Assembly: GCA_017871115.1 (NCBI GenBank) | Contig: JAFCIZ010000002.1 | Span: forward strand, 1,199,501-1,263,500 | Direction of reading: 5' to 3' | Origin: Cunninghamella blakesleeana | Taxonomy: Eukaryota > Mucoromycota > Mucoromycetes > Mucorales > Cunninghamellaceae | Length of the DNA: 64,000 nt | Shown here: positions 25,235 through 38,008 of the stretch, in pieces | How positions within the stretch are numbered: the first letter of the stretch is position 1 | How the letters are laid out: each line of letters begins with the position of its first letter | Translations under genes and position numbers: made by a program | Notes under the pieces: model-generated | Told to the model about the DNA's origin: nothing | Seen by the model: the letters and a program-made list of their open reading frames with translations, nothing else | Databases searched by the model: none

Positions 25235-26059
25235 ATGCCACCTAAATTTAATAAAAAAAAAAATGCTCCATTGACATCCTTAGAGAGAAGAGGTATGATG
25301 TATATTTAAAAATCATAAATAATAATATTCATTTTATTAATATATATATATTGTTAATTTATATTATAGCACAGAAAAAAAAACAAGAATTAATCCATAA
25401 AGCTAGAGTAAAAAGCGAATACTATAAGACATTAGAGAAAGAACATGCTGATAGTACACCTGATTATGTGAAAGAAGTAAATAGATCAAAACAAAATAGA
25501 ACATAAATATATCTATAGTTATTATATAAGATTTAATTAATAGTAATATTTATATTTATTATATTTTGTTAAAATAGATCTTTGAAAAAACTATAGATCA
25601 AGATGGTAATATTGTGGAGTATGCAGCAAATAAACGTAAACGAAATGATTTAGATAAGGAATCTAATCCTGATAATGAGGATAGCTTACATAAATCGAAA
25701 AAAGGAAAAAATGATAAAGATATTACTAAATCGTAAGTGAATAAAAATTTGAAATAGAAATAAAAAGGAAAATCATAATAGTTGGGTTATTCATTTTTTT
25801 TTTTGTTATGTATATATATAGTAATAAACCTAATCCTTTCAAGGCACAGCTTGAAGAACAAGAAAAAAGAAAAAAATTAACCAAAGAACAAAGAGAAGAA
25901 AGAGAAAAAGAGCTTGAAAAGAAGAAAAAAGCAACAAAAAAATATTATCATGATCGTAATAAAATGCGCGGTAAAATGTTGGCAAAGCATAAAAATGGTC
26001 AACCTAATTTAGCTACTCAATTAGATGTTTTAATTGGACGTTTGAATCAACAAAATTAA
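25235..26059 (+). CDS. Fyv7/TAP26-like rRNA-processing protein
   Basis: Small, highly basic nucleolar protein expected to act in 40S pre-rRNA processing. Exons 25235-25292, 25370-25476, 25578-25732 and 25822-26059 keep phase and give 185 aa. The N-terminus MPPKFNKKKNAPLTSLERRA is basic. The C-terminal half is the charged helix of the family (KKLTKEQREEREKELEKKKK) followed by the diagnostic basic block YHDRNKMRGKMLAKHKNGQP and a short ending TQLDVLIGRLNQQN. The fit to the Fyv7/CCDC59 family rests on this C-terminal pattern. The gene converges on POLD3. Confidence 0.75.
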
Positions 26060-26145
26060 ATAGAGTGCTTTGTTATTATTATTATTATCATTATTATGTA
26101 CCTTTTATTCATATCACAATACACACACATATATATATAAATAGT

Positions 26146-26149
<4 letters not shown>

Positions 26150-26201
<52 letters not shown>
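26150..26201. repeat. (AT)n microsatellite
   Basis: Perfect alternating AT of about 52 bp between the convergent Fyv7-like and POLD3 genes. Confidence 0.9.
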
Positions 26202-26205
<4 letters not shown>

Positions 26206-26341
26206 ATTTTATAAATTCATCATCACCTTCCATTTTTTAATCATACATTAGTTATTAATAAACATATAAATTTTCTGAATTATATATTTTTGTAAGTTTT
26301 AGTTAATCATGATTTCTATAATTACAAATGAACCTATTCTG

Positions 26342-28533
26342 TTATGCTAATTTTATTGCTTTCCCCAAAAACTTAATAAGCTTTTTTGTTCTGTTTTTTT
26401 TGAATTAGTAGGTTTTTTAGCTGTTTTTGGTTGTTGTAATGGCGTTTTCTTTGTTGGGGCTTCAGCGCTTTTATGTACAGTATCATCGTCTACTTCTTCC
26501 CATTCCCAAACTGTTTCCGTCACTATTTTTATAATAAAAAATAAAAATAAAAATCAATGTACTTCTCTCTTCTATATGCATATATTTGTGTGAATGTATA
26601 TATTACCTAAAAATCCTCTTTCGTTCTTATACGTCTTTTTCTTTTGAACTTTTCGTCGTATTTTACCAGGTGTAACTTTTTTTTAACAAAATAATAATAA
26701 TAATAATACCAAAAGTAAAAAATTAATAAAAAGTTAAATCCAGTGATCACTCTTATGATTATTCTTATTTTCTTTATTTTTTATTTAATTAAATTACCTT
26801 CGTGGTCTTCACTTTCATCAGACAGAGCAGATGGTTCTGGCTCATTTTTATCATCATCATGATTGTCTATATCAATATCCATATCGGGTGCTGCTACTGT
26901 TGTCGCTTTGTTTTCTCCGTTTGCTGAGTTATCAGTCGCCTTAGTAGATTTTGATTCATCATCCATTTCTTCATCATCACTAAATATATCATTCACATGT
27001 ATAGTTGCAGATCTTGCTAAACGAGCATCTAATGACTCTTCATCTTCTTCGTCTTCCTCATCGTCTGATACTATAAATGAATTAATATGTTATTATATTA
27101 TTATTATTATTAATATAATTATAGTTTTCATTTTCATTTTTATCTCCATTATTTATTAATTTTTTTTAATACCAATAATCTTACTTTGGATAGATTTGAT
27201 TGCTTTGTTTTTAAATTCAGGTTGTTCAGAATTAGAAGTTTCAACAACTGATTTTGTAGTTTCTGTTGCTGATTTTTTTGGTTTTGGTGCCTTATCAAAG
27301 GAAAGCGTACCTTTTCTTTTGGCAGGGGTAGTAGCTTTAGACTATAATAAAAATAAAAATAAAATAAAATTAATATATTAATATTGCTTATTAAAATTAC
27401 CATTGCTGTTAATTCATATTTATGCTATGTAAAATTAGTTCTTACTTTTGTATTAGTACTTGAAGTCGTTGTTTTAATTTGATTTGCATGATTACTGGAT
27501 TGAATATTTACAGTAGATTTCGTAGTATTTGTACTTGATGTGGTTGTAGATTGATTAGCTTTCTTTATTTCAATTGCTCTATTTTGTATTAATCCATTTC
27601 TTGTAATAATAATAAAATAAATCAAGTTAATAAAACGATATTGGTAAATAGGATGGCGATAATCATAAACTATAACTCTATATATAAGCATATATCCATA
27701 CTTAATTCGGTCTTCTCTAGAAACATTCATTATATCCTTATTGGCTAAGACTAACACTGATAGATCCTAAGAACGATAAATATAATAATAATGTAATAAT
27801 AGTTATATTTAAATTAATATCATGTATATATATATATATAATTATATAGTTTGCATAATAGAATAATTATTTACCTTCGGTTGATATGGTATTATACTAT
27901 ATACATGAACACTAGATACTTTCAAGTATCGTTTTTTAGTTTCTATGTTTATGTATATATATATATATGGTAATAATAAATTAGAAATAATGTTGGTGTA
28001 TTAATATTGTATTTATATGTATATATGGTTTTGATTTCCTCAAACAACTTTAATCAATTATATCCACTACTTTTTTATAGTACCTTCTAGCTTGTTACTT
28101 TCAATTAATTGGATCGAAGTAACATTATCTTCTAAAATTCCCGTTATACAGTAGATTGTTGTTACTGATGGTTCAGAGGTAGCATATTGATATAAAGCTC
28201 TAAAAAAATAACCCATAACATTAAGAATACCAAAAATATTAATATGAATTATATACTATTGGAACATTATGATATATTTTTCATAAACAATTAGGATATA
28301 TATGTATAAAAAGATACACTTACTGTTTTGCCAAATTTACATGTATATTTAGAGTTCTAGCTAATAACTTGAAAGTTACCTATAAATATAAAGAAAAAAA
28401 AATAAATATACAGATTTAAAAAACAAAATATGTAAATGAATAAATATATATTTTATAATAACGCAAAATTTTTACTTACAGGCTTTTTTTCTTGAAGAAC
28501 AGTTGTATCAAGAAAAGATTTGAAATCAAGCAT
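26342..28533 (-). CDS. POLD3: DNA polymerase delta subunit 3 (POLD3/Cdc27)
   Basis: Accessory subunit of the lagging-strand replicase, linking the B subunit to PCNA. The model has about ten exons: 28480-28533, 28324-28379, 28084-28199, about 27873-27941, about 27702-27770, about 27445-27602, about 27187-27341, about 26798-27069, about 26608-26680, and 26342-26523. The N-terminus has the conserved winged-helix start: MLDFKSFLDTTVLQEKKPVT, then LARTLNIHVNLAKQALYQYA and ITGILEDN, with VHVYSIIPYQP and LVLANKDIM downstream. The middle is long, disordered, Lys-rich then Asp/Glu-rich. The extreme C-terminus is a PCNA-interacting (PIP-box) motif, QKSLLSFWGK. It starts 192 bp from the divergent SBDS gene. 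Confidence 0.88.
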
Positions 28534-28725
28534 TAACCTTATTATTTTTTAAAGAAAATAAGTGGAGAGAAAGAAAAAAAAAGACACGATAGATTTTATT
28601 TAGAAAATATTGGAATATCGCGCCGGCGGAGTTTGATCATTCTTAAAAAAATCTTTTCATTTCCAGATTTTTTAAGCTTTTTCTTTCTATTTCTTTCTTT
28701 TTTCTTTTAAAAAAAATATTATCCA
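28534..28725. promoter_or_regulatory. short bidirectional promoter, POLD3 / SBDS, with TCGCGCC
   Basis: Only 192 bp separate the two start codons. Near the centre lies TCGCGCCGGCGGAG (28618-28631), strikingly GC-rich for this genome. TCGCGCC matches E2F and fungal MBF/SBF-type cell-cycle sites, known to drive S-phase genes such as DNA polymerase subunits. The overlapping GGCGGAGTTT recurs as AAACTCCGCC upstream of PUF. Pyrimidine-rich and A-rich tracts lie next to each ATG. Shared regulation is inferred. Confidence 0.55.
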
Positions 28726-30092
28726 ATGCCTATTCAACAACCTAGTGGTCAAATAAAGTATACAAAATATAAGACGATATATGTCAAATTTAAATATTTA
28801 CTAAATTTCATATAATTTTATTTCTTTATTATTTAATTGTATAGGTTAACAAATGTATCTGTTGTTAGATTAAGAAAAGGTGGTAAACGATTTGAGTTAG
28901 CATGTTATAAGAATAAAGTTATGGAATGGCGTAGTAATGTGTAGGTTATTTTTACTTTATTTTATTAAAAAAATATACTTGATTAGGATATTCTTATATC
29001 ATGATCTTAGTTTGCATATATTGATCCTCCTTCCTTTTATTTTATTTATTTTATTATTGTATTGTGCAATTTTAGTGAAACCGATCTTGATGAAGTATTA
29101 CAAATTCATAGTGTATTTTTAAATGTTTCCAAAGGTCAAGTTGCTAGTAAAGAAGACTTAAAAAAATGTTTTAAGCATGATGATATTGATAAAGTTATCC
29201 AAGAGGTAGAGTTATATATAGATAATATGTATAAATGAATATAGATGTATATGTGTATAAGTCCACCAATAGTGTTGAAACTAATAAACTCTCATATATA
29301 TACCATGGTTAATAGATTCTTAAAAAAGGTGAGCTTCAGGTTGCTGAAAAAGAACGATCAAATCAATTGGAATCAATGTGGAAGGATATTGCCAATATTG
29401 TGACAGATAATTGTGTTAATCCTCAAACAAAACGACCTTATACGGTCACTATGATTGAAAAGGCTATGCAGGATTTACATTTAAGTGTTAACCCCAAAAG
29501 AAGTTCAAAATCTCAGGTGACTTTTCGTTTAATATTTGATAATGGAGATAAAATTATACGCATATTTATTAAAAGAAAAAAATTGACTGAAAAAAAAAAT
29601 ATTTATTTGATCTTTTTATTTTGTATTTATATACATCCTTTTTTAGGCTTTGGATGTGATTAAACAGTTGCAAGAAAAACAATTACTTCCTATTCAACGA
29701 GCTCAAATGCGTATTCGAATTACATTACCACAAGGCAAAGAGTTTAAAAAAGTGTTAAAAGAAAGTATCCAGCCACTAGTCACGTCCATTGAAGAAGAAG
29801 ACCATGAAGCTGAAGAAATTGAAGTGGTAATATTCATTATTTTATATTTTATATTTTATATTTTTAATGGTATTTATTATTATTTTTTTATTAATTTTAT
29901 ATGTATTACTATCAATCACCTTTTTATTTTTTTATTTTTTCTTTCGTTTGTTCATTTAATATTTAGATTGCTTTAGTTGATCCTGGAAAATACCGTTCTA
30001 TCAATGATATTTTACAAACTCAAGCAAAAGGAAAAGGACAATTAGAAATTATGAATTTACGTGAAAAGGAAGAAGGAGATGAACAATTGTAA
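28726..30092 (+). CDS. SBDS: ribosome maturation protein SBDS/Sdo1
   Basis: Works with the GTPase Efl1 to release eIF6/Tif6 from pre-60S subunits in the cytoplasm. Exons 28726-28757, 28845-28940, 29076-29205, 29316-29516, 29647-29826 and 29967-30092 keep phase and give 254 aa, close to the human 250. Domain I shows [19 protein letters not shown] and [16 protein letters not shown]. Domain II has [16 protein letters not shown] and [19 protein letters not shown]. Domain III begins with [10 protein letters not shown]. Start [14 protein letters not shown] agrees with the family. Its end converges on MON1, 188 bp away. Confidence 0.96.
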
Positions 30093-30280
30093 AATAGATG
30101 TATAAACATGAATTTTTTTATTATAATCACTTGGCATTATTAAATATAAATATAGTTATATATAAGTATATTAATATATATGCTTTAAATCATAAAAATT
30201 AAATAAAAATCTTATAAAAAATTAAATAAATAAAATGATATTGGCAATGCTCATTAATTATAATATGGATGTGTAAATTA

Positions 30281-32775
30281 TTAAAAAACAGGTGAATTTA
30301 ATATAAATAAGTTTTCTTCATTTTTCTTGATCCATCGCAATAGTTGATTAGAATGTGACACAATAGCTGATTTGGGTGTATCGACACCATAAACTACATA
30401 GAGTTCAAAAGTTGATGTAATCTATTAATAAAAATAAAATAATAAAATGGAATGAAATGGATATATAAATATACGGGCAAATATTATTATTGTAATCTCT
30501 AAATCTCTATTTTATATTCGAAAATATTACCCATCCTAGTAGTACTTCGTTTTCACCTCGATGAAAATATAATTTTAGGGGTCTTGCCCTTGTGTGTATT
30601 CTATCGAAAGCATATTGATATAATCTATAGAGTCTATAAATATATATAAAAGTAAATAAATAATAAATAAATATAAATGAAATTCTGTATATACATATAC
30701 CCAATTTAAATTAAAATTAGATATTGTTTACCTCTTTTGATTTATTGAATCAGCATAAACTCCGGTATAAGCTGGGCATGTAAATTGAATATGAGATTTT
30801 GATTTATACATAAAATGAAGTAGTTTTGGAATACCAATATCCGCTAATTTTTGTAAATTATTATATAAAAATAGTAAAATAAAAATAAAAACGATGACAA
30901 CAATAATATTTGATTTGATTTCTATTTTTATTGGATTTCGAATATATATAAAATATATGTTTACCTATTGTATAGTGTTGCTCTGATGATTTTTGTATAG
31001 ATTGAAGAATATTTTCTGTATCAAGACCCTAAAAAAATAATATATATATGTTAGATTATTGATATTCATATATTGTAATAACATTATATATATTTAATTT
31101 TTATTTCTTACTTACAGTTACTAGTTTGTCTTTCCATTGACTAAGCTCAAAAAAATTATCTTTGGAAGTGCTGATCATTACTACGGATATGTCCTTTTCA
31201 ATATAGCATATATAAGCATGTAGAAATCCTTTAGAATTAAATTTTGGTAAGCATAGCGGAGTCCAAGATTCAGCAGAATGAAAAGTTGTAGATCCAGTTA
31301 ACATATTAAATAGCAAATGCAAATCTATCGATTGATTATATATTAAGCGTAAGAAAATAATTCAATAAATTAAGATAAACAGATTATATATTAATATATA
31401 TTACCAGAAGGATGTAAGCTATGCTTTCTTGGCCTCAATAGAGTTATTAATTTATCCCTTGCAATAATCATGGCATATAACAAATCCTATTTAATTTTTT
31501 TTTACATTAGTATTGCTTCCATATATCACCAATGTTATTAATCAACTAACGTCAATCTCTATATTATTTTATTACCTTTATTTTCCCTTTAGACAGTATT
31601 TGACCGGTTTGTTCACGAATGGTTCTATTTAATCGTAATACTTGTAAAGCGCCTAACATAAAGCTATGGTCATTGTTAAATGATGTTGATAAACTGTCTA
31701 AAAACACTTCTGTACCACCAAGTAAACGCCGTAAATCAAAATTAACCCGTTGTTCAAATATTTTTGTTAGCTGAGACGAAGTTAAAACGCTGAGAACTTG
31801 ATTATAAAGATATAAAAGTTGATCCTTAAGCTATTAAATTATATATATATATATATATATAATAAATACTGGAAATATTTCAATACATTTTCATACTATT
31901 GTTGCTATTTTTTTAAATTATTCCTTTTTCTTATTTATTTTATTTTATATGCATACGCACCTGCATATCTGATTCACCGGTTTTCGAAATAGCAACAAAA
32001 TAAAGAGGATCTTTAAGTAAAAACACAAATTTATGGTTACCTGCATTGATAGATCTATAAGTAACCAAAATAATGGTAACAATAATAATAATAAATTATA
32101 CATATATTAATAATTTATATATACATATACATATATATATATATAAGTTAATTTCAATTACTTTATCATATCATCGCTATCTTGAAAAAAGGATATAATC
32201 GCTTGAATAACTCCAGTGAATGATGATATTCTAGATTCATCTCCATATCTACCGATACATTAAAAGAATAAATAATATGAACATTAGAAAGTCTATTTTC
32301 AATGATTTACTCAAGCCGATATGTTTTTATACATATATATTACCTTGACCAAATAGGCTTTCCTGCACTACTTAGAATAATAAAGTGCTTCTTATGCTGT
32401 GACCAAGTAGATGTAGTTGAACTGTTATCTATATACAATATACAAAAAAATAGTATTGATATTAAAATACTATGTATATATATGTATATATACACATTTT
32501 AATAAAGGGTAGCATAACTAGGTGTTACCTTTTTTACAAACGCTATTGTTATTATTATTATTGTTACTGTTTTTAATTGTTGATATAGAAGGAAGTACTG
32601 AACTTCTTGAGCCTTGACGCTTTACTTTATTGTGATTTTTAACAACATCGCTAAAGTTTGAATTTGAAGAATAATTGGATTCATATGAATTGGTTGATTC
32701 AATTAAAGATTGTTCATCAGTTGTGGAACTATTATTACTATCTTCTTGTTGTTGAATAGAAATAGGATCAGTCAT
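30281..32775 (-). CDS. MON1: vacuolar fusion protein MON1
   Basis: Subunit of the Mon1-Ccz1 exchange factor that activates Rab7/Ypt7 during endosome maturation and autophagy. About nine exons. After a Ser/Asn-rich N-terminus comes the conserved block HKKHFIILSSAGKPIWSRYG and ESRISSFTGVIQAIISFF, the first longin domain. Then follow FVFLLKDPLYFVAISKTGE, the LTSSQLTKIFEQRVNFDLRR block, and the C-terminal longin segments, including HFMYKSKSHIQFTCPAY and the ending LYFHRGENEVLLGWITSTFE. The ATG at 32775 was chosen because it opens a typical acidic, serine-rich MON1 N-terminus; an in-frame stretch extends upstream to 32916 but is hydrophobic and poorly coding. Confidence 0.93.
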
Positions 32776-32994
32776 AAAATTGGTACAAAACAAAGTACGT
32801 GTATTAAAGGTAAAAAAAAAAGTGAGGGCGGTTAAAAAAAAATTACTGGAAATATAAAAAGAAAATTTTAAAGTTCCGATTTTTTTTTTTTGATCATGCA
32901 AAAAAAAGCTATACACTTTATTATGTAATTGAGTAGAATTATTTATAACAAGAAAACTTATTTTTTTTTAAAAAAAAAAAATGAATATAATTTA

Positions 32995-35559
32995 TTAATT
33001 TAATTGGTTGTCTGTTTCTTTAAGAATTTTCAAGATATTTTCAAATGAATCTCGGATTTGCTCTGTAGAATCACGATAACGTAAGGTGACAGTATTATCT
33101 TCAACAGTTTGGAAATCGACAGTAATAGCAAATGGAATACCAAGTTCATCATTACGGGAATATCTTCTACCAATAGAGGCTTTACTATCATCAGTACGAG
33201 TAGAAATACCATTTTGACGTAATTGACGAGCATATTTCTTGACGAAAGGATCAAAAACAGCATTACCAGAAAGTGGTAAAAGGCAGCATTTAAAGGGAGC
33301 TACAATAGTAGGGAAGGATAATACATTACGAGCTTCATCATCTTCACGTACCCACCAACTGTGTTCCAAAAGTGAATAAAGAATACGACCAATACCGAAT
33401 GAAGGTTCAATAACATTAGGAGTGTATTCACGAATATGTTCAGTAACAGTACCACGTGCAACGGTAACATCATCTTTACTAACTTCAAAAGTCTGTCCAT
33501 CAACTTCTACATTAGCTTTACCTTCAGTTTCTAAATCCTTTTGTAATTTAGCATAGCATTCATCAGTATAAGTTAAAAGGGCTTCTTCAACAGCTTTAGC
33601 ATTCTTTTTATATTTAGGACCAAATGTCTTTTTATTGATTTCAACTTGCCATTTTTCAATCACACGTGGAGTTTCAAGTTGCTCACGAACTACTAATTTT
33701 TCCTTTGTACGACGTGAATGAACTGTTAAATCGTAAGCAGATCGATCAGCACAGCCAACACATTCAATCCAACCCTATGTATAATTAATATATATATATA
33801 TATATATAAACGTTATTATTATTATTATTTTAAAAAAATCATTCTATATTATATTAACTAATAAAATAAAATCACTTACGTAACTGGTATGAATTTCAGC
33901 ATCCCAGCAATCAGTAGCATAATGAGCCATTTCATTGTCCATATGTTGACGGAAACGAAGGCGATCAGGTTTGATACCAATTTTAATTAAAAATTGATGA
34001 ATACGAGCAATGAAATAGCCAAGGGTTTGATTGTCAATAATATTCTATAAAATAAAAATATATAAATATACAAATGTATTATATGTATACCATAATAGAC
34101 ATTATTAGTCATAATGACAAGTTGAAAATTTTTTTTTCGTTTTTTTTCCTTTATAATATTACTGTACCTTTTCAACAGCTTCACCAATTGATACTTGACG
34201 AGTTTCTGTCTTTCCAGATAATTGAACATCTTTTGATAAAAGAGTAATTACGACGTTCTTAACATCATCAAAATGAGGGTGGGCTTTATTTTCAGGGTCA
34301 ACAAAGTGTTCAATTTCAGCCATTGTAAATTCACTATCGTAATAGTGATAATAATAAAAATAATAAAATTATTAGATTCAATATATTATATATATAAACG
34401 TACTGTATGAGTGTGCGTATGTATATATGGTATTACCGAACACGTAAAAGACCAGAACGAGGACTAATTTCATTACGGAAAGAGCGACCGACTTGAGCAG
34501 AAGCAAAAGGCATTTTATCATTGTTAAATTCTAAAAGACGTTTGAAATTAAGGAATTGGCCTTGAGCAGTTTCAGGACGAAGATAGCTATCATAAAATAA
34601 TATTAGTTAATTACATAGTAAGATCAAAACTTAACTATATATAAACACTCTTTTTTTCCCTTCATCATCCTATTTTGTTTTTATTATAAACTTGTCATAC
34701 CCTTTAAGTTGACCAGTGGGGCCAATGCTACTATCAAACATTAAATTAAATTCTTGAGGAACAGATAATTCATTACCAGTTTCAGGAGAACGAATGTCAA
34801 ATTTTTTCATGAGATCAGCTAATTCTTGACCATTGTAGTTATCAATTTGAGCTAAGGTTTCTTCATATTCTTTACGTACATCATCAGCAAGTTCCACAGC
34901 GACGACAACACCTTTCTTCTTTTTTTTCTTAGGATCCTTCTTTTCAGCAACAGCTTCTACTTCAGTACCAGATTTGGCAGCGCGAGCTTGTTTATCGCCT
35001 TGAAGACGAGCTTCTAATACAGCTTCTACGACGTGATCAGCACGAAAGATTTCACCATTCTTTAAATCTTTACACATCCAATCAGCAAATTTATCAACAT
35101 GACCAGATGTTTTAAGTACTTCGTGAGTCGTCATAATAGTAGTATCTAATTCAAGCATATCTTCTTCCATAACAAAATGATTACGCCATACACTAATAAT
35201 ATTATTCATTAATGCACAACCAGTTGGTCCAAAATCATAAAAGCCAGCAACACCTATTTTAGAAAATAAAAGAAAAGAAAAAAAAAAGAAATATATAGAT
35301 ATATAAAAATTGTTTTATTTTTTACAACTGTAAATATTTTTATTTCGTGTTTTCTTTACCTCCATAAATTTGGAAAGAAGGGGCGTAAAAGAAACGTTTA
35401 GTGATAAGTTGCTATAAAATAAAAAATAATATAAAAAAATTAATGTATTTACACAATAATACAATTAATATATATATATATAAACATGAATATAAAATAA
35501 AATAAAAAAAATACTGATTATACCTCAAGGGCAGCTCTGTCAAAAGGCTTTTCAGTCAT
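32995..35559 (-). CDS. glycyl-tRNA synthetase (class II, eukaryotic dimeric type)
   Basis: Charges tRNA-Gly in the cytosol and, in fungi, commonly in mitochondria too. About seven exons; the first is 35523-35559 ([12 protein letters not shown]), followed by [26 protein letters not shown], the family signature. Motif 2 is [17 protein letters not shown] and motif 3 is [10 protein letters not shown]. The anticodon-binding domain ends the protein. A Lys-rich linker ([11 protein letters not shown]) lies in the insertion after the first catalytic block. There is no N-terminal WHEP extension, as in yeast Grs1. The frame stays open upstream of the ATG for about 58 codons without another ATG. The gene lies just upstream of MON1 on the same strand, 219 bp apart. 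Confidence 0.95.
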
Positions 35560-36177
35560 CGTAATAGTTGAAAAAAAAATAAGAGAGAGAAAAGAGAAAA
35601 AAAATTTTTTTTGAAATTTTATAGCGCAACTTAAATTTAATCCCAGCTGTCCAAATAGGCAATCTATTTTCACACCTCTGGTAAAAGCTCCAAAAAAAAA
35701 TAGCTTTTCTTTTAAAGTTTACCATTCTTTTCTTTTCCCTATAAACTTTTTTTTTTTTTTTTACTTAATATTTTTTTAAATAAAAATAAAATAATAATAT
35801 AATCACTAGAAAAAAAGTTTTACCTTTGTTTTTACTGCATAACCCATTGATCCATTATTATTAAAATTTACCAGTTAAAGAATATTTACATCTTTTATTT
35901 AAAAGAATATACTTATCTCATTTTCCTGCGAAAAAGTATATGATATTATAAAGAAAAAATGAAGGTAAAGAATATATTCAGATATTAAATTTTATTAAAA
36001 AGAAATTTATTATTAAAAAATAAAATAAAATAGAAAGCAAAGAAAGGGTATCCATAGATGACTTACTCGTATTATAAATATAATCACTATTATCACTGCT
36101 ATTGTTATATAATTACTATTGACATTAACATCTTTTCATTAATTATACAGCCATTAGTACTATTATTATATATATAT
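35560..36177. promoter_or_regulatory. GlyRS upstream region / coiled-coil gene 3' flank
   Basis: The part next to GlyRS is open in the GlyRS frame for about 58 codons on the minus strand, with T-rich and A-rich runs. Farther up, at 35824-35847, a short minus-strand stretch reads MGYAVKTK and ends at a GTAAAA donor. I could not join it to a frame that stays open, so it is not called. The rest is AT-rich with no gene. Confidence 0.45.
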
Positions 36178-37088
36178 TTATTCAGATTGCTGATCAATAG
36201 CTCTAATCCTTCGCATAATTTTTTCCATTTCTTGTCTAACAAAATCCATTGTTTCTTCATGAGATTGAGTAGTCTTTTCTGATTGTTGTAGAGTATCTTT
36301 CAATTGATTAACTTGTTCATGGACTGAAGAAATCAAACCGATTTGTTGTTGCTGATGAGCTCTAAATTCATTTTCCAGCTGTTCAATATCCTGGGAAGAG
36401 GGTAAAGTCAAACGAGCTTCGACTTGTTGCTGTAATTTTAAAGCAGCTTCTGATGTAGTAATTAATTCTTGATAGGCTTCAGTAATCATTTTATTTAAAT
36501 TTTCTTTATCCTTATCATATTTTTGCTGTGTTTCTTTGATTTGTTGTTTTACTTGAGTATATTCCTCTTGTGCTTGTTTTTCTAATTGCTCTTGTTCTTC
36601 TTTAGCAGCTCTTAATTCATCATCCAACACTTTCAGATGACCCATTCCTTGCCTAGCACTTTCAATTTCATCCGTATATTTTTTCACTTGACCTTCAAAA
36701 AAGAATGCAGTTGCTTTAGCATTTTCAGCTTGTCGATCCTTACGATTACTCATATCTGTTAATGTTTGTATTTCCGTTTTTAATTTTCGATTGGTTCTCC
36801 CACTTTCTGACGCATGAAGTTCTGCTTGTTTTGCCTGTTGTCGAGTTATTTCTAGTTCTTGTCGTAGTTGAGCAAGTTCCTTTTCTGCACTACTAATTTT
36901 TTGTTGAAGTTCTCCAATATCACTACCAGTTGAACGCCCTGCTCTTGGGATATCTTTTTTTAAAATAAAAGTAAATATAAAAATAATAAGTATATAATGG
37001 TTTACTTTATATATATATATATATATATATTATTTTATATTTTTTAATATAATTACTTACAATCTTGAGTTCTTTCTTGGTCAGTCAT
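36178..37088 (-). CDS. coiled-coil protein of unknown function
   Basis: I do not recognise the family. Two exons (37061-37088 and 36178-36953) give 267 aa. After a short N-terminus (MTDQERTQDYIPRAGRS) almost the whole protein is a predicted alpha-helical coiled coil, rich in Glu, Gln and Lys with heptad-like hydrophobics, such as ELAQLRQELEITRQQAK and EHETMDFVRQEMEKI-like stretches. There is no membrane segment or signal peptide. It could be a cytoskeletal, kinetochore or vesicle-tether component; the sequence alone does not decide. The first exon is only 28 nt. It is divergent from BRE1. Confidence 0.7.
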
Positions 37089-37644
37089 TAGTTATAAAAA
37101 TAGTTTGACAAGTATATTAGTTGGTATTATTTATTTATGTATATTATAATTTGTATTTTGTTGGTATAAATACTGAAAAGATGAAGTAAAAAAAAAAAAA
37201 GAAAAAGAAAGGAAGAAAGAGAGTAAAAAAGAGAAAACAGATGAAAAAATTTAAAAAGTTTAAAAAAACGAGATTTTGAAGAGGAGATTGATCATGAAAC
37301 TCCTTTTTTTAACACCTTATTACTCTCCTAATATATGTATATGAGTATTATAATTTTTTTTAAAAAAGATATTATATAATTAGAATAAGTCTATTTCATA
37401 AATTTAAAATAATAATGATAATTATAATGGTAATAATAATAGTAACAGTAATAATATATTAAGTAGCTTCACCATTATATTTATTAAATTGACCATGAAT
37501 AAAAAATGCTGGCGGAGTGTGAGCAAAAAAAGTGTCGTGACTCGATATATGATTTTTATAAACTTGGTCTCATTTTTTTTTTTATATTTCCTTCTACTAT
37601 TTTCTTTTCAATTAATTTTTATTCTTTCTTCCTTTATTATAGCG
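37089..37644. promoter_or_regulatory. divergent intergenic region, coiled-coil gene / BRE1
   Basis: This region contains purine-rich tracts (37187-37260), a T/A tract, and GGCGGAGT at 37511-37518, 134 bp before the BRE1 ATG. GGCGGAGT is the same core as in the POLD3/SBDS and PUF upstream regions. A TTATAG just before the BRE1 ATG could be a splice acceptor of a 5' UTR intron. Confidence 0.45.
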
Positions 37645-37977
37645 ATGGCAACACCAACCGATGAATTCGATAAAAAACGACTTTTAGAAATTAATGAAGA
37701 AACATCAAACGCTAGACCTCCAAAAAAGCGTCTATTACCTTCACGATCGACTTCTCCTTCTCATAATATTGATGACCAAAGTGAAGACCAAGAAGCTTTG
37801 GATGTATTCAAGGTATATTTTATTGAATAAATGCAACATATTAATTTATGATATAACACTATTATTAATATAATAATTATTGTTTACTTTCCTTTTCGTA
37901 GGAACCTTTGGATATTTATCGTCGTGATGCCATCTCTAGACAATGGAAAGAATATATGGTAAGGTTACAGAAAAAAG

Positions 37978-38008
<31 letters not shown>

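Noticed and set aside
27196..27381. 61-codon plus-strand frame inside POLD3
   Set aside because: It is the antisense of a Lys/Ser-rich POLD3 exon.
32776..32916. In-frame N-terminal extension of MON1
   Set aside because: It is hydrophobic and T-run derived; MON1 proteins begin with a polar, serine-rich stretch, which starts at 32775.
35824..35847. MGYAVKTK followed by a GTAAAA donor on the minus strand
   Set aside because: Tested as an upstream GlyRS exon or a small gene; the nearest acceptor gives a frame that stops within a few codons.
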